Positions 54,101-62,245 of a stretch of 64,000 nt of DNA are shown here, piece by piece. This stretch comes from Paenibacillus sp. JJ-223 (GTDB lineage: Bacteria > Bacillota > Bacilli > Paenibacillales > Paenibacillaceae): positions 62,001-126,000 of the forward strand of contig NZ_CAKMMP010000015.1 in assembly GCF_927798175.1 (NCBI RefSeq), read 5' to 3'. A program made the translations under genes and the position numbers. A model generated the notes under the pieces. It did no database searches, was not told the origin of the DNA, and saw only the letters and a program-made list of their open reading frames with translations. The stretch's first letter is position 1. Each line of letters starts with the position of its first letter.

Positions 54101-54398
54101 GGTAAATCCTCCCCATTCATTTCATTGACTACCATTATACTTGATCGTGCGTAGAATCATACTCCATATTTTGTAAATGCTAAGGGTTTCGTAAAAATTT
54201 TCTTATGGGGCCCTGTAAAGAAGTTGAACAAGTCATTTTATATGTGACCACACCAACAGTCAAAAACATATTCGGATTAGGTTATCCCCGGGTTTTTGAG
54301 CTCTTTCTTATTTCAGATCACATAATTTGGAGGATTTTTGCAATCACAGTTGAATCAGCTCACGCTTATTACAACGTTATTTTGCCCAAGCTTATGTA
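54101..54398. other. 298-bp intergenic region without a supported gene
   Basis: A 65-codon plus-strand frame (54205-54402) overlaps the stop of the next minus-strand gene and has no ribosome site. No other structure is seen. Confidence 0.5.
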
Positions 54399-55064
54399 TT
54401 AATACTGACGGTATTTATGCTTCAGCACACTCAATCTTCCGAGTACGATTAGACCGACCAATAGAATAATGCCTAGATAAATGCCTCCCAGAATTTGAAG
54501 TATGAACGACGACTGATCCTCTCCAATTTCCTTAGGAATGTCCAAATTAAGCATATAAGGCCAGAACTCTTCCTCGAATGGTTTTTCGGTACCCGTAAGT
54601 TCCTTCATATATTCAGTGGCGTGCCCCTTAATTTCGGGGTCTATCTTTTGCATACTGCCCGTGTTGTATATCGTGGTATCCACAGACAGTTCGCCATTAT
54701 TCGAAGAATACGCAAGCTGGTCGTATCGGGATGAATGTTGTGCGAGCACTTGCACAATGAGTCCTTTTTCTTGATAAGGATAGATGTAATACAGGTAGTG
54801 ATTCACCTCCAGATCATTTCCTTCCCGCTGCATATAATACCTGGCAAAAGCTTGGTGCATCTTCTCGAACTGTACCTCGACGTAGTCCCCTGCCTTTAGG
54901 GTTCCCGGATCCAAATGGTTCAAATCTCTGGGCCCCTCCGCATACTTCGCGTTGTTGATCAAACCTGGGACGATAAAACCTCCGAACACGAGTGTGGCCA
55001 ACACAGCTGCAATCAGAAAGCCACGTATGACTTTCTTCTTCTCTAAAGCATATTGTTCTTGCAA
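54399..55064 (-). CDS. Two-helix membrane protein of unknown function
   Basis: A 221-residue protein starting at TTG 55064 with GGGGAGAATTAA. It has helices at residues 12-35 and 190-212 around an extracytoplasmic domain of mixed alpha/beta (EFEKMHQAFARYYMQREGNDLEVNHYLYYIYPYQEKGLIVQVLA). The second helix sits near the C-terminus, with a short basic tail. It resembles the DUF6709-like proteins of Bacillales but that link is weak. It is the last chromosomal gene before the CRISPR region. Confidence 0.55.
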   Translation of the reverse strand: MQEQYALEKKKVIRGFLIAAVLATLVFGGFIVPGLINNAKYAEGPRDLNHLDPGTLKAGDYVEVQFEKMHQAFARYYMQREGNDLEVNHYLYYIYPYQEKGLIVQVLAQHSSRYDQLAYSSNNGELSVDTTIYNTGSMQKIDPEIKGHATEYMKELTGTEKPFEEEFWPYMLNLDIPKEIGEDQSSFILQILGGIYLGIILLVGLIVLGRLSVLKHKYRQY

Positions 55065-55179
55065 TTAATTCTCCCCTTCCCAATTATTTCATCTACTTCA
55101 TAGTAGTTATCGGTCAATCAGGGAAAAATATGAAGAATTGGTCTTGATAATTATTCTTCCAACCTCGTATGCAACAACA

Positions 55180-55213
55180 CAAAGATGCGTAAACAATCGT
55201 TTACGCATCTTTG
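55180..55213 (-). terminator. Hairpin at the distal end of array 1
   Basis: Perfect 15-bp stem CAAAGATGCGTAAAC / GTTTACGCATCTTTG, loop AATC. On the minus strand it is followed by TGTTGTTG. It sits where the array 1 transcript ends and shares its AAAGATGC arms with the hairpin at 63207-63242. Confidence 0.6.
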
Positions 55214-55227
55214 TCGCAGTCCAGGTT

Positions 55228-55736
55228 TTCAGTTGTTATGCGCTCCATAGAGAGTGCGACGCGGGCCGTGAGAATGCGGTTGATCAACGTTGGATATTTC
55301 AATCCAATCGCACTCCATACGGAGTGCGACTGGACGAGCTCATTAACGGCCGCCCTCTCTCGCGATTTCAATCCACGCACTCCATACGGAGTGCGACTGG
55401 CCGAAATGATTCACTTGACGCCATACGCTAGGATTTCAATCCACGCACTCCATACAGAGTGCGACTTTTATATATAGAAAGGGCCCCTGCAGTCTCAGCA
55501 ATTTCAATCCACGCACTCCATACAGAGTGCGACCGAATCTTGCTTTTGCCGCGCTCAATCCGAATAGTATTTCAATCCACGCACTCCATACAGAGTGCGA
55601 CTACGGCTGTTACCCATTGGCAGCAATCCAATGACTATTTCAATCCACGCACTCCATACAGAGTGCGACAACCACCAAGCACCGCGAAAAAGATTTCGTG
55701 GAGATTTCAATCCACGCACTCCATACAGAGTGCGAC
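55228..55736 (-). CRISPR. CRISPR array 1: 8 repeats, 7 spacers
   Basis: Repeats at 55228, 55296, 55365, 55433, 55501, 55569, 55637 and 55704; the standard unit is 33 bp. The first two are degenerate: 55228-55260 has lost the 5' half identity and 55296-55330 has a 2-bp insertion. Spacers are 34-35 bp. In the crRNA orientation (minus strand) the repeat begins GTCGCACTC, has a GCACTC / GAGTGC stem and ends GGATTGAAAT, the subtype I-C pattern. The leader-proximal repeats carry the CATACAG variant. Confidence 0.97.
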
Positions 55737-55919
55737 AGTAAAAAATAACGTAAAAGATGTGTCAACTGGAATGATCATTACGTAACTTCATCCTTTCTAT
55801 TATACATCACCCAACTAATGGAGCAAATCTATTGCCAAAAGGTCACAAAAGTGGGCCTTTCGACAAAATCTGAGGTGCGAATCTCCCGGGAAAATCATGT
55901 GAGCATGAGGTTCGCACCT
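55737..55919 (-). promoter_or_regulatory. Leader of array 1
   Basis: Starts AGTAAAAAATAACG next to the last repeat. A minus-strand promoter is seen: TATAAT (55799-55804) with TTGCTC 16 bp upstream (55821-55826). The distal end is the inverted repeat AGGTGCGAA (55873-55881) / TTCGCACCT (55911-55919) with the core CTCCCGGGAAAATCATGTGA, shared with the other leaders. Confidence 0.75.
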
Positions 55920-55947
55920 GTTATAGACCAATGTCGCTACAGATTTC

Positions 55948-56832
55948 TTATCTATATACTACATCGATCTGACCACAACCAAACGTCGAGTTTCTTCCAA
56001 TATGTAAAATGCGTGCGGCATTCAGCCAAGGCGTAAACGGAGATAGTTCTCCCTCAAACGTCAGAGCGCCGAGCATCCCGCTCCAGTCCACGGATTCCTT
56101 TTTACGATTCGAGTAGCGATGCATCTGGTTTAAATAAAGCGCTGAGGACATCGCATGAACATTCTCTGCAAACTCACAAGCTGTCGCGGCTACATCTGTG
56201 TCCATGTGTCCTCCGTAACGTTTGGTCATCGTCTCCACTCTCCTCGTGATACTCCGGATAATGGTCGGAAAATCGATCTCCTGCACCAATTCTCCTCCGC
56301 GCCGAATACGAACAGGGGTCACCATATGAACAGAACACCAGGAAGCATGATCCTGAGTCGCATACGCAGAAATGTTTTCTGGAGCAGCAGCGTTCAAATC
56401 CATGCTTTCTTTGGGCCACAAAGGTATGTACTTATCACCATGCAAGATATCCATCAATTCGAAAACCTTTCGTTCCGCTCCAATCCCGAACCTATGAACT
56501 TGAGCCAACGAATTAATGACATCTTTAGTGTATCGAATTGCATCTCCAAATAACACCAGCCTAAAACACAACAGATCACCCTCTTGATACATGGGCTTAG
56601 GCCTTGGTGGCTCGATCATGTATGGATTTACAATGTCCTGTTTTGCTCCGCCCCGTCGACGGTTTTGGAATAAATATTCATATGATTCGGGATGTTGGGG
56701 TAGTGCCCAGCCAGTAACACCATGCAGCGTTGAACCAAGAAATGCAGGCAAACGTGCTTCTTCCTTGCATTTGAGCCGAATAAGTAACGGCAGATATTCC
56801 AGTGAAAAAATAGGGAATTTACTATTCTTCAT
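55948..56832 (-). CDS. cas6: Cas6-type pre-crRNA processing endoribonuclease
   Basis: A 294-residue RAMP protein of the Cas6 family. N-terminal strand LPLLIRLKCKEEARLPAFLGSTLHGVTGWAL has the usual G-x-LHG motif; the middle has FRLVLFGDAIRYTKDVINSLAQVHRFGIGAERKVFEL, and the C-terminus ends with the Gly-rich LHIGRNSTFGCGQIDVVY. Such proteins cut pre-crRNA in the repeat, leaving an 8-nt 5' handle. It lies between arrays 1 and 2 and on the same strand, 80 bp downstream of array 2, with TTGGAGCACAT as ribosome site. It is the only candidate crRNA-processing enzyme seen in the window. Confidence 0.86.
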   Translation of the reverse strand: MKNSKFPIFSLEYLPLLIRLKCKEEARLPAFLGSTLHGVTGWALPQHPESYEYLFQNRRRGGAKQDIVNPYMIEPPRPKPMYQEGDLLCFRLVLFGDAIRYTKDVINSLAQVHRFGIGAERKVFELMDILHGDKYIPLWPKESMDLNAAAPENISAYATQDHASWCSVHMVTPVRIRRGGELVQEIDFPTIIRSITRRVETMTKRYGGHMDTDVAATACEFAENVHAMSSALYLNQMHRYSNRKKESVDWSGMLGALTFEGELSPFTPWLNAARILHIGRNSTFGCGQIDVVYR

Positions 56833-56913
56833 ATGTGCTCCAATTCAAAATATTGTTGAATTCTATACAAAGCGTGACTCAAATTTGGGATCATCAGGCT
56901 CCCGTTTCACGTT

Positions 56914-57359
56914 ATTTCAATACAATCACTCACTCCATACGGAGTGTGACAATAAACTACGAGGTGCTGTTAAAACTACATTACAATTTCAATCCACACA
57001 CAACATATGAAGTGCGTCTCTTTGGTGTACTTAACCCGTATGTCATCCGGTATGATTTCAATCCACGTACTCCATACAGAGTGCGACCATAACTACGATG
57101 TTAATGCCACATTGTTATCTCTATTTCAATCCACGCACTCCATACGGAGTGCGACAAGCGCAAGCCTAAAGGACGTATGTCCACGTTACGATTTCAATCC
57201 ACGCACTCCATACGGAGTGCGACGCAGCCCTCGTCCAGCCACGCGTAATGATGTTGGAATTTCAATCCACGCACTCCATACGGAGTGCGACGCGATTATG
57301 CTGGTACACCGATCACATGGTCCATTATTTCAATCCACGCACTCCATACGGAGTGCGAC
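56914..57359 (-). CRISPR. CRISPR array 2: 7 repeats, 6 spacers
   Basis: Repeats start at 56914, 56986, 57055, 57123, 57191, 57259 and 57327. The three distal ones are degenerate: a 4-bp insertion in the first, several changes in the second (AACATATGAAGTGCGTC), and one in the third. The four leader-proximal repeats are perfect and carry the CATACGG variant with a 7-bp stem. Spacers are 35-36 bp. Confidence 0.97.
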
Positions 57360-57542
57360 AGCAAAAAATGACGTAACAAATGTGTCAATCGGGACAACCG
57401 TTACGTACTTCATCTTTTTCATTATACATTACCCAACAAATGGATCAAATTCATTACCAAAAAGGTCACAACCATGAAATTTTCGACAAATTCCGAGGTG
57501 CGAATCTCCCGGGAAAATCATGTGAGCTTGAGGTTCGCACCT
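57360..57542 (-). promoter_or_regulatory. Leader of array 2
   Basis: Begins AGCAAAAAATGACG at the repeat. The promoter TTGATC (57443-57448), 16 bp, TATAAT (57421-57426) matches that of array 1. The inverted repeat AGGTGCGAA (57496-57504) / TTCGCACCT (57534-57542) ends 12 bp before the csm5-like stop codon. Confidence 0.78.
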
Positions 57543-57554
57543 TGTATCAAGAGA

Positions 57555-58382
57555 TTAGATGCCTTGCTTCAAACGTACTTTATCAATTTGAACGAGTCCA
57601 TGTGGCAAATCTTTCGATTGATCCACATAAACCGCACTATCGACCTTATTGAATGCTGTATTTGGAAAAACGCCAGATAATGCCAATCCTTTATATCCTC
57701 CGAGCAATAATGTATGTGCTCCCGTGTTACTCAGCATAGCTTGCATGATCGAATCAATGTTATTTTTTAATCGTTCAATCCGGCCCCCATCTTCTATTAA
57801 AGATGCGTCATTAGCCGCACGAAGTCTATCCTTTAGTTGTATTAGCTTATCTTGTGTTTTTCTCTGACTGACTTGAAGGTACTCGTGTATATTTTCATTG
57901 CAGAACAACGTCCCGGTATATTCGGTACCAGCCGCAAGCATTTCAACGGCCACATTTGGAAAGAAATGCTCCAATCTAACGGAGTGGTTCGTTTCCTCCG
58001 AAAGATATTGTAGTTTATACAATCCCCTCAGTTGTAGATGCGTACTTTGTACGATAATGTCATCAACCATCATATTCACTGGAGCCTTCGGCTGTGGTCC
58101 ATTGGACAGAACCGCTCCTTTTATTGATGAACCAGGGATATAATACTGGGTATTCTTCGGATCATAGCTGGAATATGCTCCGTACTGATAGAAAGGATAA
58201 ATAATGTTAACCCGGTTTGGACTTGCATTCTCGCCATCTGTCACCAAATGATTTAGGTTCTGTTCAATATCAGCTCTTTTAAAATCGCCAGCCACGAGAT
58301 AATGCCCCTGATGATTGCGTGGAGACATGACGAGTGTGGAAATGGTTTTTAAACGATATTCGTAACGTTGAAGTAACGGCAT
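57555..58382 (-). CDS. Csm5-like RAMP protein
   Basis: A RAMP protein of 275 residues from the ATG at 58382 (GAAAGGAGCGCGCGCTGAT); the stop of the previous gene is one base before it. YYIPGSSIKGAVLS is the Csm5-type motif after a beta-alpha core beginning YRLKTISTLVMSPRNHQGHYL. The helix-rich middle is followed by LLLGGYKGLALSGVFP and DLPHGLVQIDKVRL, the usual C-terminal strands. Csm5 caps the crRNA 3' side of the complex. At about 275 residues it is shorter than typical Csm5 (about 340-400). Confidence 0.74.
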   Translation of the reverse strand: MPLLQRYEYRLKTISTLVMSPRNHQGHYLVAGDFKRADIEQNLNHLVTDGENASPNRVNIIYPFYQYGAYSSYDPKNTQYYIPGSSIKGAVLSNGPQPKAPVNMMVDDIIVQSTHLQLRGLYKLQYLSEETNHSVRLEHFFPNVAVEMLAAGTEYTGTLFCNENIHEYLQVSQRKTQDKLIQLKDRLRAANDASLIEDGGRIERLKNNIDSIMQAMLSNTGAHTLLLGGYKGLALSGVFPNTAFNKVDSAVYVDQSKDLPHGLVQIDKVRLKQGI

Positions 58383-58383
58383 A

Positions 58384-59358
58384 TCAGCGCGCGCTCCTTT
58401 CGCCGAGTGCATACAACAAGGCATTCCCAAATACAATATCTCTTGGATGAAAAGGTGATTGAATCGAATGCCCGGCACTCTCTATCCCATTAGGAGCATA
58501 TATAATACTCCCGGCTTCAATAAAGCTAATAAATTGCTTATGATTCCCCTCATCCCATCCCCCCGGAGGATTAAAGGGTCTCCGCTCTGAGGTAAACAAT
58601 TTCAGGCTAGACTTTCCAAAATCAATGTTTCCAGGCAGCAACATACCTAAGTTCAGATAATATCCTTCCTGATCCGATGTGAATACAGAATCCTGATGGA
58701 TACCATGGACTTGAAAAGTGTTCATTCCTTGAGAACCCCGTGGCCCAAGCACGAATGTTCTTCCCTCATCTTTCGCCGATTCCAAGACCTTAAGCAGTCG
58801 CATTCCATCTGTCTCTTGTTCGATAGCAATATAGAACATAAATTCATGAATGGTATGTACCTTCGTTGAATGAACCTCATTCACAATAACTTCTGGCACG
58901 GAATAAAGATTCGGATCTAATCCCGGGAGATCGTACCGTTTGCTATCAATTGAAGCATGAATCTGTTGCGTATTCACGACATTCACATAAGGGAACACGT
59001 CTTTGGCGGTAACAGGCTCTTTTAGCCAAAGATCAAGTTGATCAATCTTCACATAGGAGCGCTTTTTCAGTTCTTTATAAATCATCTTTCTTTTCGGATT
59101 TATTTCCTCATTATCTTCGCCTAGCCTTCCTACTAGCGCTGAATACGGAACAGGAACATATCCCCGAGGAAGCAGATTCGACACCGCCAATGACGCCTTT
59201 CCGCTTTTCTGTTTGGCAACGAACTCCGTAACCTGTTCAGAAGGAAAGTTCTGAGCCATTCGATGAATCATCGCACCAAATATTTTTTGGGAATCCGGTA
59301 TCTGGGTCATTCTTCCCTTTAGGTCCATATCGACGCGATAATAGTTCCACTTCGCCAT
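58384..59358 (-). CDS. Csm4-like (Cas5-group) RAMP protein
   Basis: A RAMP protein of 324 residues from the ATG at 59358 (GGGGAGGATGCCTGAC), one base after the previous stop. It has two ferredoxin-like halves: YYRVDMDLKGRMTQIPDSQKIFGAMIHRM at the N-terminus, ASIDSKRYDLPGLDPNLYSVPEV, FYIAIE, then the Gly-rich LGPRGSQGMNTFQV, and a C-terminal IEAGSIIY ... IVFGNALLYALGE. In Csm complexes Csm4 holds the 5' handle of the crRNA next to Cas10. Identification is by motif and gene order. Confidence 0.72.
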   Translation of the reverse strand: MAKWNYYRVDMDLKGRMTQIPDSQKIFGAMIHRMAQNFPSEQVTEFVAKQKSGKASLAVSNLLPRGYVPVPYSALVGRLGEDNEEINPKRKMIYKELKKRSYVKIDQLDLWLKEPVTAKDVFPYVNVVNTQQIHASIDSKRYDLPGLDPNLYSVPEVIVNEVHSTKVHTIHEFMFYIAIEQETDGMRLLKVLESAKDEGRTFVLGPRGSQGMNTFQVHGIHQDSVFTSDQEGYYLNLGMLLPGNIDFGKSSLKLFTSERRPFNPPGGWDEGNHKQFISFIEAGSIIYAPNGIESAGHSIQSPFHPRDIVFGNALLYALGERSAR

Positions 59359-59359
59359 G

Positions 59360-60106
59360 TCAGGCATCCTCCCCAACGAACTCAACCGTTACTCGCCCGT
59401 ATCCCCTGCTGCCCGAGTTTCCTAAGCGGTACAATCCTGAATTAAACTGGCTTATCGCTGCTCTAACAAAACGTTGAACTATTGGCTCCATGATTGCATC
59501 ATCCATGTTCAATTGATCGATATTATACAGCAATATGTCCCCGATAAAAGAAATTCCTGGGCGAACGACTTTGTAGGTTCTGGGATTCGCGTGGACTTTA
59601 GGAACTCCACCCTCTTGGCTTTGTTCAATGCTGTTTTTGGAATCGATCGAGAACCAATCCTGAATTTCCTTTTGTTCCTCCACAAGCTGCAGATCATTGA
59701 AAATCAATTTTGGCGTATCATTGAAACCTTCGATTCCAAATAAATACTGTGCGGAGGACTCCTTGATCACTTTAGCATACCGGTCATTCATCCTCTGAAT
59801 ACGTTCACCTTTAATGTTATATTGCTTTAGCTCCTCCTGACTGTTCTCCCATATAGTTTTCAAATAGCCTTCATAAGCCCGGGTAACTACCCTCCCATGA
59901 TCCTGTTGTTCACCTGGGTATTTAACTGACTCTTTGATGATGTGACGTAAAGTACCTTTGAATGAAGAAGCCGGAATGTAGGGCAGTCCCTTTTCATTCG
60001 TCACCGTAAACAGATCCACGCCGCCAATCTCGAATGTGGATGGAGAACCGCCTATGAATAAATTTGAACGTGTTGTAACTTTGATCGTTACTTTGTTGGG
60101 ATTCAT
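59360..60106 (-). CDS. Csm3-like (Cas7-group) RAMP protein
   Basis: A 248-residue Cas7-type RAMP. The N-terminus TIKVTTRSNLFIGGSPSTFEIGGVDLFTV includes D31, the residue that in Csm3 cuts target RNA every 6 nt, so target RNA cleavage should be retained. GLPYIPASSFKGTLRHIIKE is the conserved RAMP helix, and LGNSGSRGYGRVTVEF the C-terminal Gly-rich loop. The ATG overlaps the cas10 stop (ATGA). It is the only Cas7-type gene, so it must form the filament alone. Confidence 0.82.
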   Translation of the reverse strand: MNPNKVTIKVTTRSNLFIGGSPSTFEIGGVDLFTVTNEKGLPYIPASSFKGTLRHIIKESVKYPGEQQDHGRVVTRAYEGYLKTIWENSQEELKQYNIKGERIQRMNDRYAKVIKESSAQYLFGIEGFNDTPKLIFNDLQLVEEQKEIQDWFSIDSKNSIEQSQEGGVPKVHANPRTYKVVRPGISFIGDILLYNIDQLNMDDAIMEPIVQRFVRAAISQFNSGLYRLGNSGSRGYGRVTVEFVGEDA

Positions 60107-62226
60107 CTGCCTCTTCCTCCTGTTTTTCTTCGATCTGTTGTTCGTCTTTTTGCCTGATATGCCGGGTGAACTTTCAATCCGATCAACTGCTCTCGTAGTT
60201 GATAAAAGATCAGGAGTGAATCGATATAATCGCTATTCCAACTTCCTGATCTTCGTGCCATCCGTATGAATGCTAACTTGTCAAAATACAATCCCGGTGG
60301 AGCTTTATGTTCTGCTTTGCATTGTTCTTCACGGTCTTTGATCATTTCCAGGGTTTGTGGGTTCACAGCTTCGATCATTTCCGCCATTCGTTCCACACCT
60401 GTAACACTTTTCAGGCGATGAAGCAGGGAAGAAGATAGGTTCAACGTGCGGTACACTTCAACCTTGTTGTTTTTCCTGCTTCCGCCTTTCTGTCCCCATT
60501 TTGAGCCCATATTTTGAGAGGGCTTATCGTATTCGGATTTACTCACAAAGATGTCCCGAAGACCGCTACTCTTGACATCCAAGTTGTTGTCAACCAAGTA
60601 GCGCAATGTTTTATTGAACAATGTACTGCGGATGCGTTTTATGTCATTCTGACCTAAATTATTCTCTGATGCTTCGTCGTTCATTTGAAATCTTGGGTCA
60701 GAAAACAATAACAATAACCGGACGTAATTCTCTAAACGCATTTGTTGATTTTCATCGAAACACAGCCTGCCTTCTCTTCCCGTTGCATTGGAAACGATAA
60801 CCTGCTTCAGTACCGACTCCAAAACCAAGAGTTCTGCTTCTCTCAGCTTTTGATTGTTGCTATTCAGATGTTGTGGAATCATATGATAAAGAACAGCGTT
60901 GCTGTACTTCACTGCATTGCTTTTAATCTCGCGATTCGTTATTTTGTCCAGCAATCCATAGAAAAAATGGTGTGCGGCATAACCTTCATTCATTGCATAT
61001 TGAAGACGTTTCACTTGTGACACGAAATGATGCCACTGTTGTTTGTTCTCATTCTTTGTTTTGAACTCTTTTTCGTATGCCTCAAACGCTTTCCTCTCTT
61101 GAGGGGAGTTCGGCGTTACCTCCGGCAACCGATAACGGTACATTTGGAATTGATTGATACTGATTTTCATGCAGGACAAATCGTAGATATGTTCGGTAAA
61201 ACATAACCCTTCAGCTTTCGCAAGATCCAGTTGCTCCTGTACCCTTTCGTAATAATACCGGATCGGTTCGCGGTTAAACGTAAAATCAATTCCTATGCTC
61301 ATGGATAAGGGTTTGAGCTTCGTTCCCTCCATAGAGTTTATTTGCTCCAGCCGTGTATTAATCTGATTCAAAATGCTCTGACATAAGTTAACCCCGTCAA
61401 TTAGCTTGGAGCCAGGAACAGCAAAAAAGATGTCATCCCCTGCAATATACAGTGGATACAATTTGAACGTGTTATCTTTTTTCTGGTACCGTATCACCTG
61501 ATCGTGTAACTTTTCCATCGATATGTACTCCGAAAGCAGTTCGCTAACCTGTTTATACGTCTCATAACTATTCAGACTGTTAAATATATCACCCATCCCA
61601 TCTAAATCGGCCTTAATGACCGCTACTCTGAAATGGTTATCATTCACCGCTTCCGATTCCGAATAAAGATCGTTGATGGTGTTTGAGAAATCAGGGAATT
61701 TTTCTGAAAATGATTGTTGCATCAGGACATCGCGTTCTTGATCATCTTGGGGAACAGCATGAAACGTGAACAACACCTCACGATTTCGCTCAATGATCGA
61801 ATTGAGACAGTTCGTCTGTCGAAGACGATTCTTACATTCTTTTATTGCTAACAGATCCGAGTCCGATTTAAGCTCCGTTTTTTTGAAGAATACATACTTT
61901 AAGAGAAGCTTTCCGCTCAATTTCATATAATACGATCTAAATAACGCGTCCAGATTGTTAATGATCTGTTCTTCCGAAAGAGAAGTCGTGAAGACGCACA
62001 TACCTGAACACTTTAACAACTCTTTATCAATATGTCCGTTGAAAGGACCGCTGCCTTCCTCAACTCCAATATCTTGATAGAATTGGTCCGAAATCAGTCT
62101 GGACGATTCGATAATCGTTTTCAACGTACCACTGTTGCTTTGCTTTTCCTGCTCAGATGCATGAAGTACGTAATATAGGAAAGACTGCACCTTATCAATG
62201 GACACGGCTACCACATATTGGCCCAT
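60103..62226 (-). CDS. cas10: Cas10-family protein without HD domain, AGDD palm motif
   Basis: A 707-residue large subunit from the ATG at 62226 (AGAAAGGGCGGAATTGCT upstream). It starts directly in a palm-like fold (YVVAVSIDKVQSFLYYVLHASEQ), with no HD-nuclease domain. The cyclase palm has KADLDGMGD (residues 205-213) and AGDD (262-265) where GGDD is usual; both acidic residues are kept. The C-terminal 300 residues are helix-rich, with no zinc-finger cysteine pairs. Cas10 assembles with the RAMPs and crRNA and, if active, makes cyclic oligoadenylate on target RNA binding. No CARF or SAVED effector is in the window. Confidence 0.84.
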   Translation of the reverse strand: MGQYVVAVSIDKVQSFLYYVLHASEQEKQSNSGTLKTIIESSRLISDQFYQDIGVEEGSGPFNGHIDKELLKCSGMCVFTTSLSEEQIINNLDALFRSYYMKLSGKLLLKYVFFKKTELKSDSDLLAIKECKNRLRQTNCLNSIIERNREVLFTFHAVPQDDQERDVLMQQSFSEKFPDFSNTINDLYSESEAVNDNHFRVAVIKADLDGMGDIFNSLNSYETYKQVSELLSEYISMEKLHDQVIRYQKKDNTFKLYPLYIAGDDIFFAVPGSKLIDGVNLCQSILNQINTRLEQINSMEGTKLKPLSMSIGIDFTFNREPIRYYYERVQEQLDLAKAEGLCFTEHIYDLSCMKISINQFQMYRYRLPEVTPNSPQERKAFEAYEKEFKTKNENKQQWHHFVSQVKRLQYAMNEGYAAHHFFYGLLDKITNREIKSNAVKYSNAVLYHMIPQHLNSNNQKLREAELLVLESVLKQVIVSNATGREGRLCFDENQQMRLENYVRLLLLFSDPRFQMNDEASENNLGQNDIKRIRSTLFNKTLRYLVDNNLDVKSSGLRDIFVSKSEYDKPSQNMGSKWGQKGGSRKNNKVEVYRTLNLSSSLLHRLKSVTGVERMAEMIEAVNPQTLEMIKDREEQCKAEHKAPPGLYFDKLAFIRMARRSGSWNSDYIDSLLIFYQLREQLIGLKVHPAYQAKRRTTDRRKTGGRGR

Positions 62227-62245
62227 AGCAATTCCGCCCTTTCTA

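Noticed and set aside
54205..54402. 65-codon plus-strand frame before the two-helix membrane gene
   Set aside because: It overlaps a better-supported gene end, has no ribosome site and no recognisable content.
55211..55785. Open reading frames across CRISPR arrays (also 56591-57477 and 63456-63671)
   Set aside because: Their translations repeat the same peptide in three frames (for example FNPRTPYGVR), which is the CRISPR repeat itself; no ribosome sites.
61446..61507. His-Asp pair in Cas10 (residues 241-242)
   Set aside because: It lies inside the cyclase palm, far from the N-terminus, and lacks the other HD-domain motifs, so it is not an HD nuclease.
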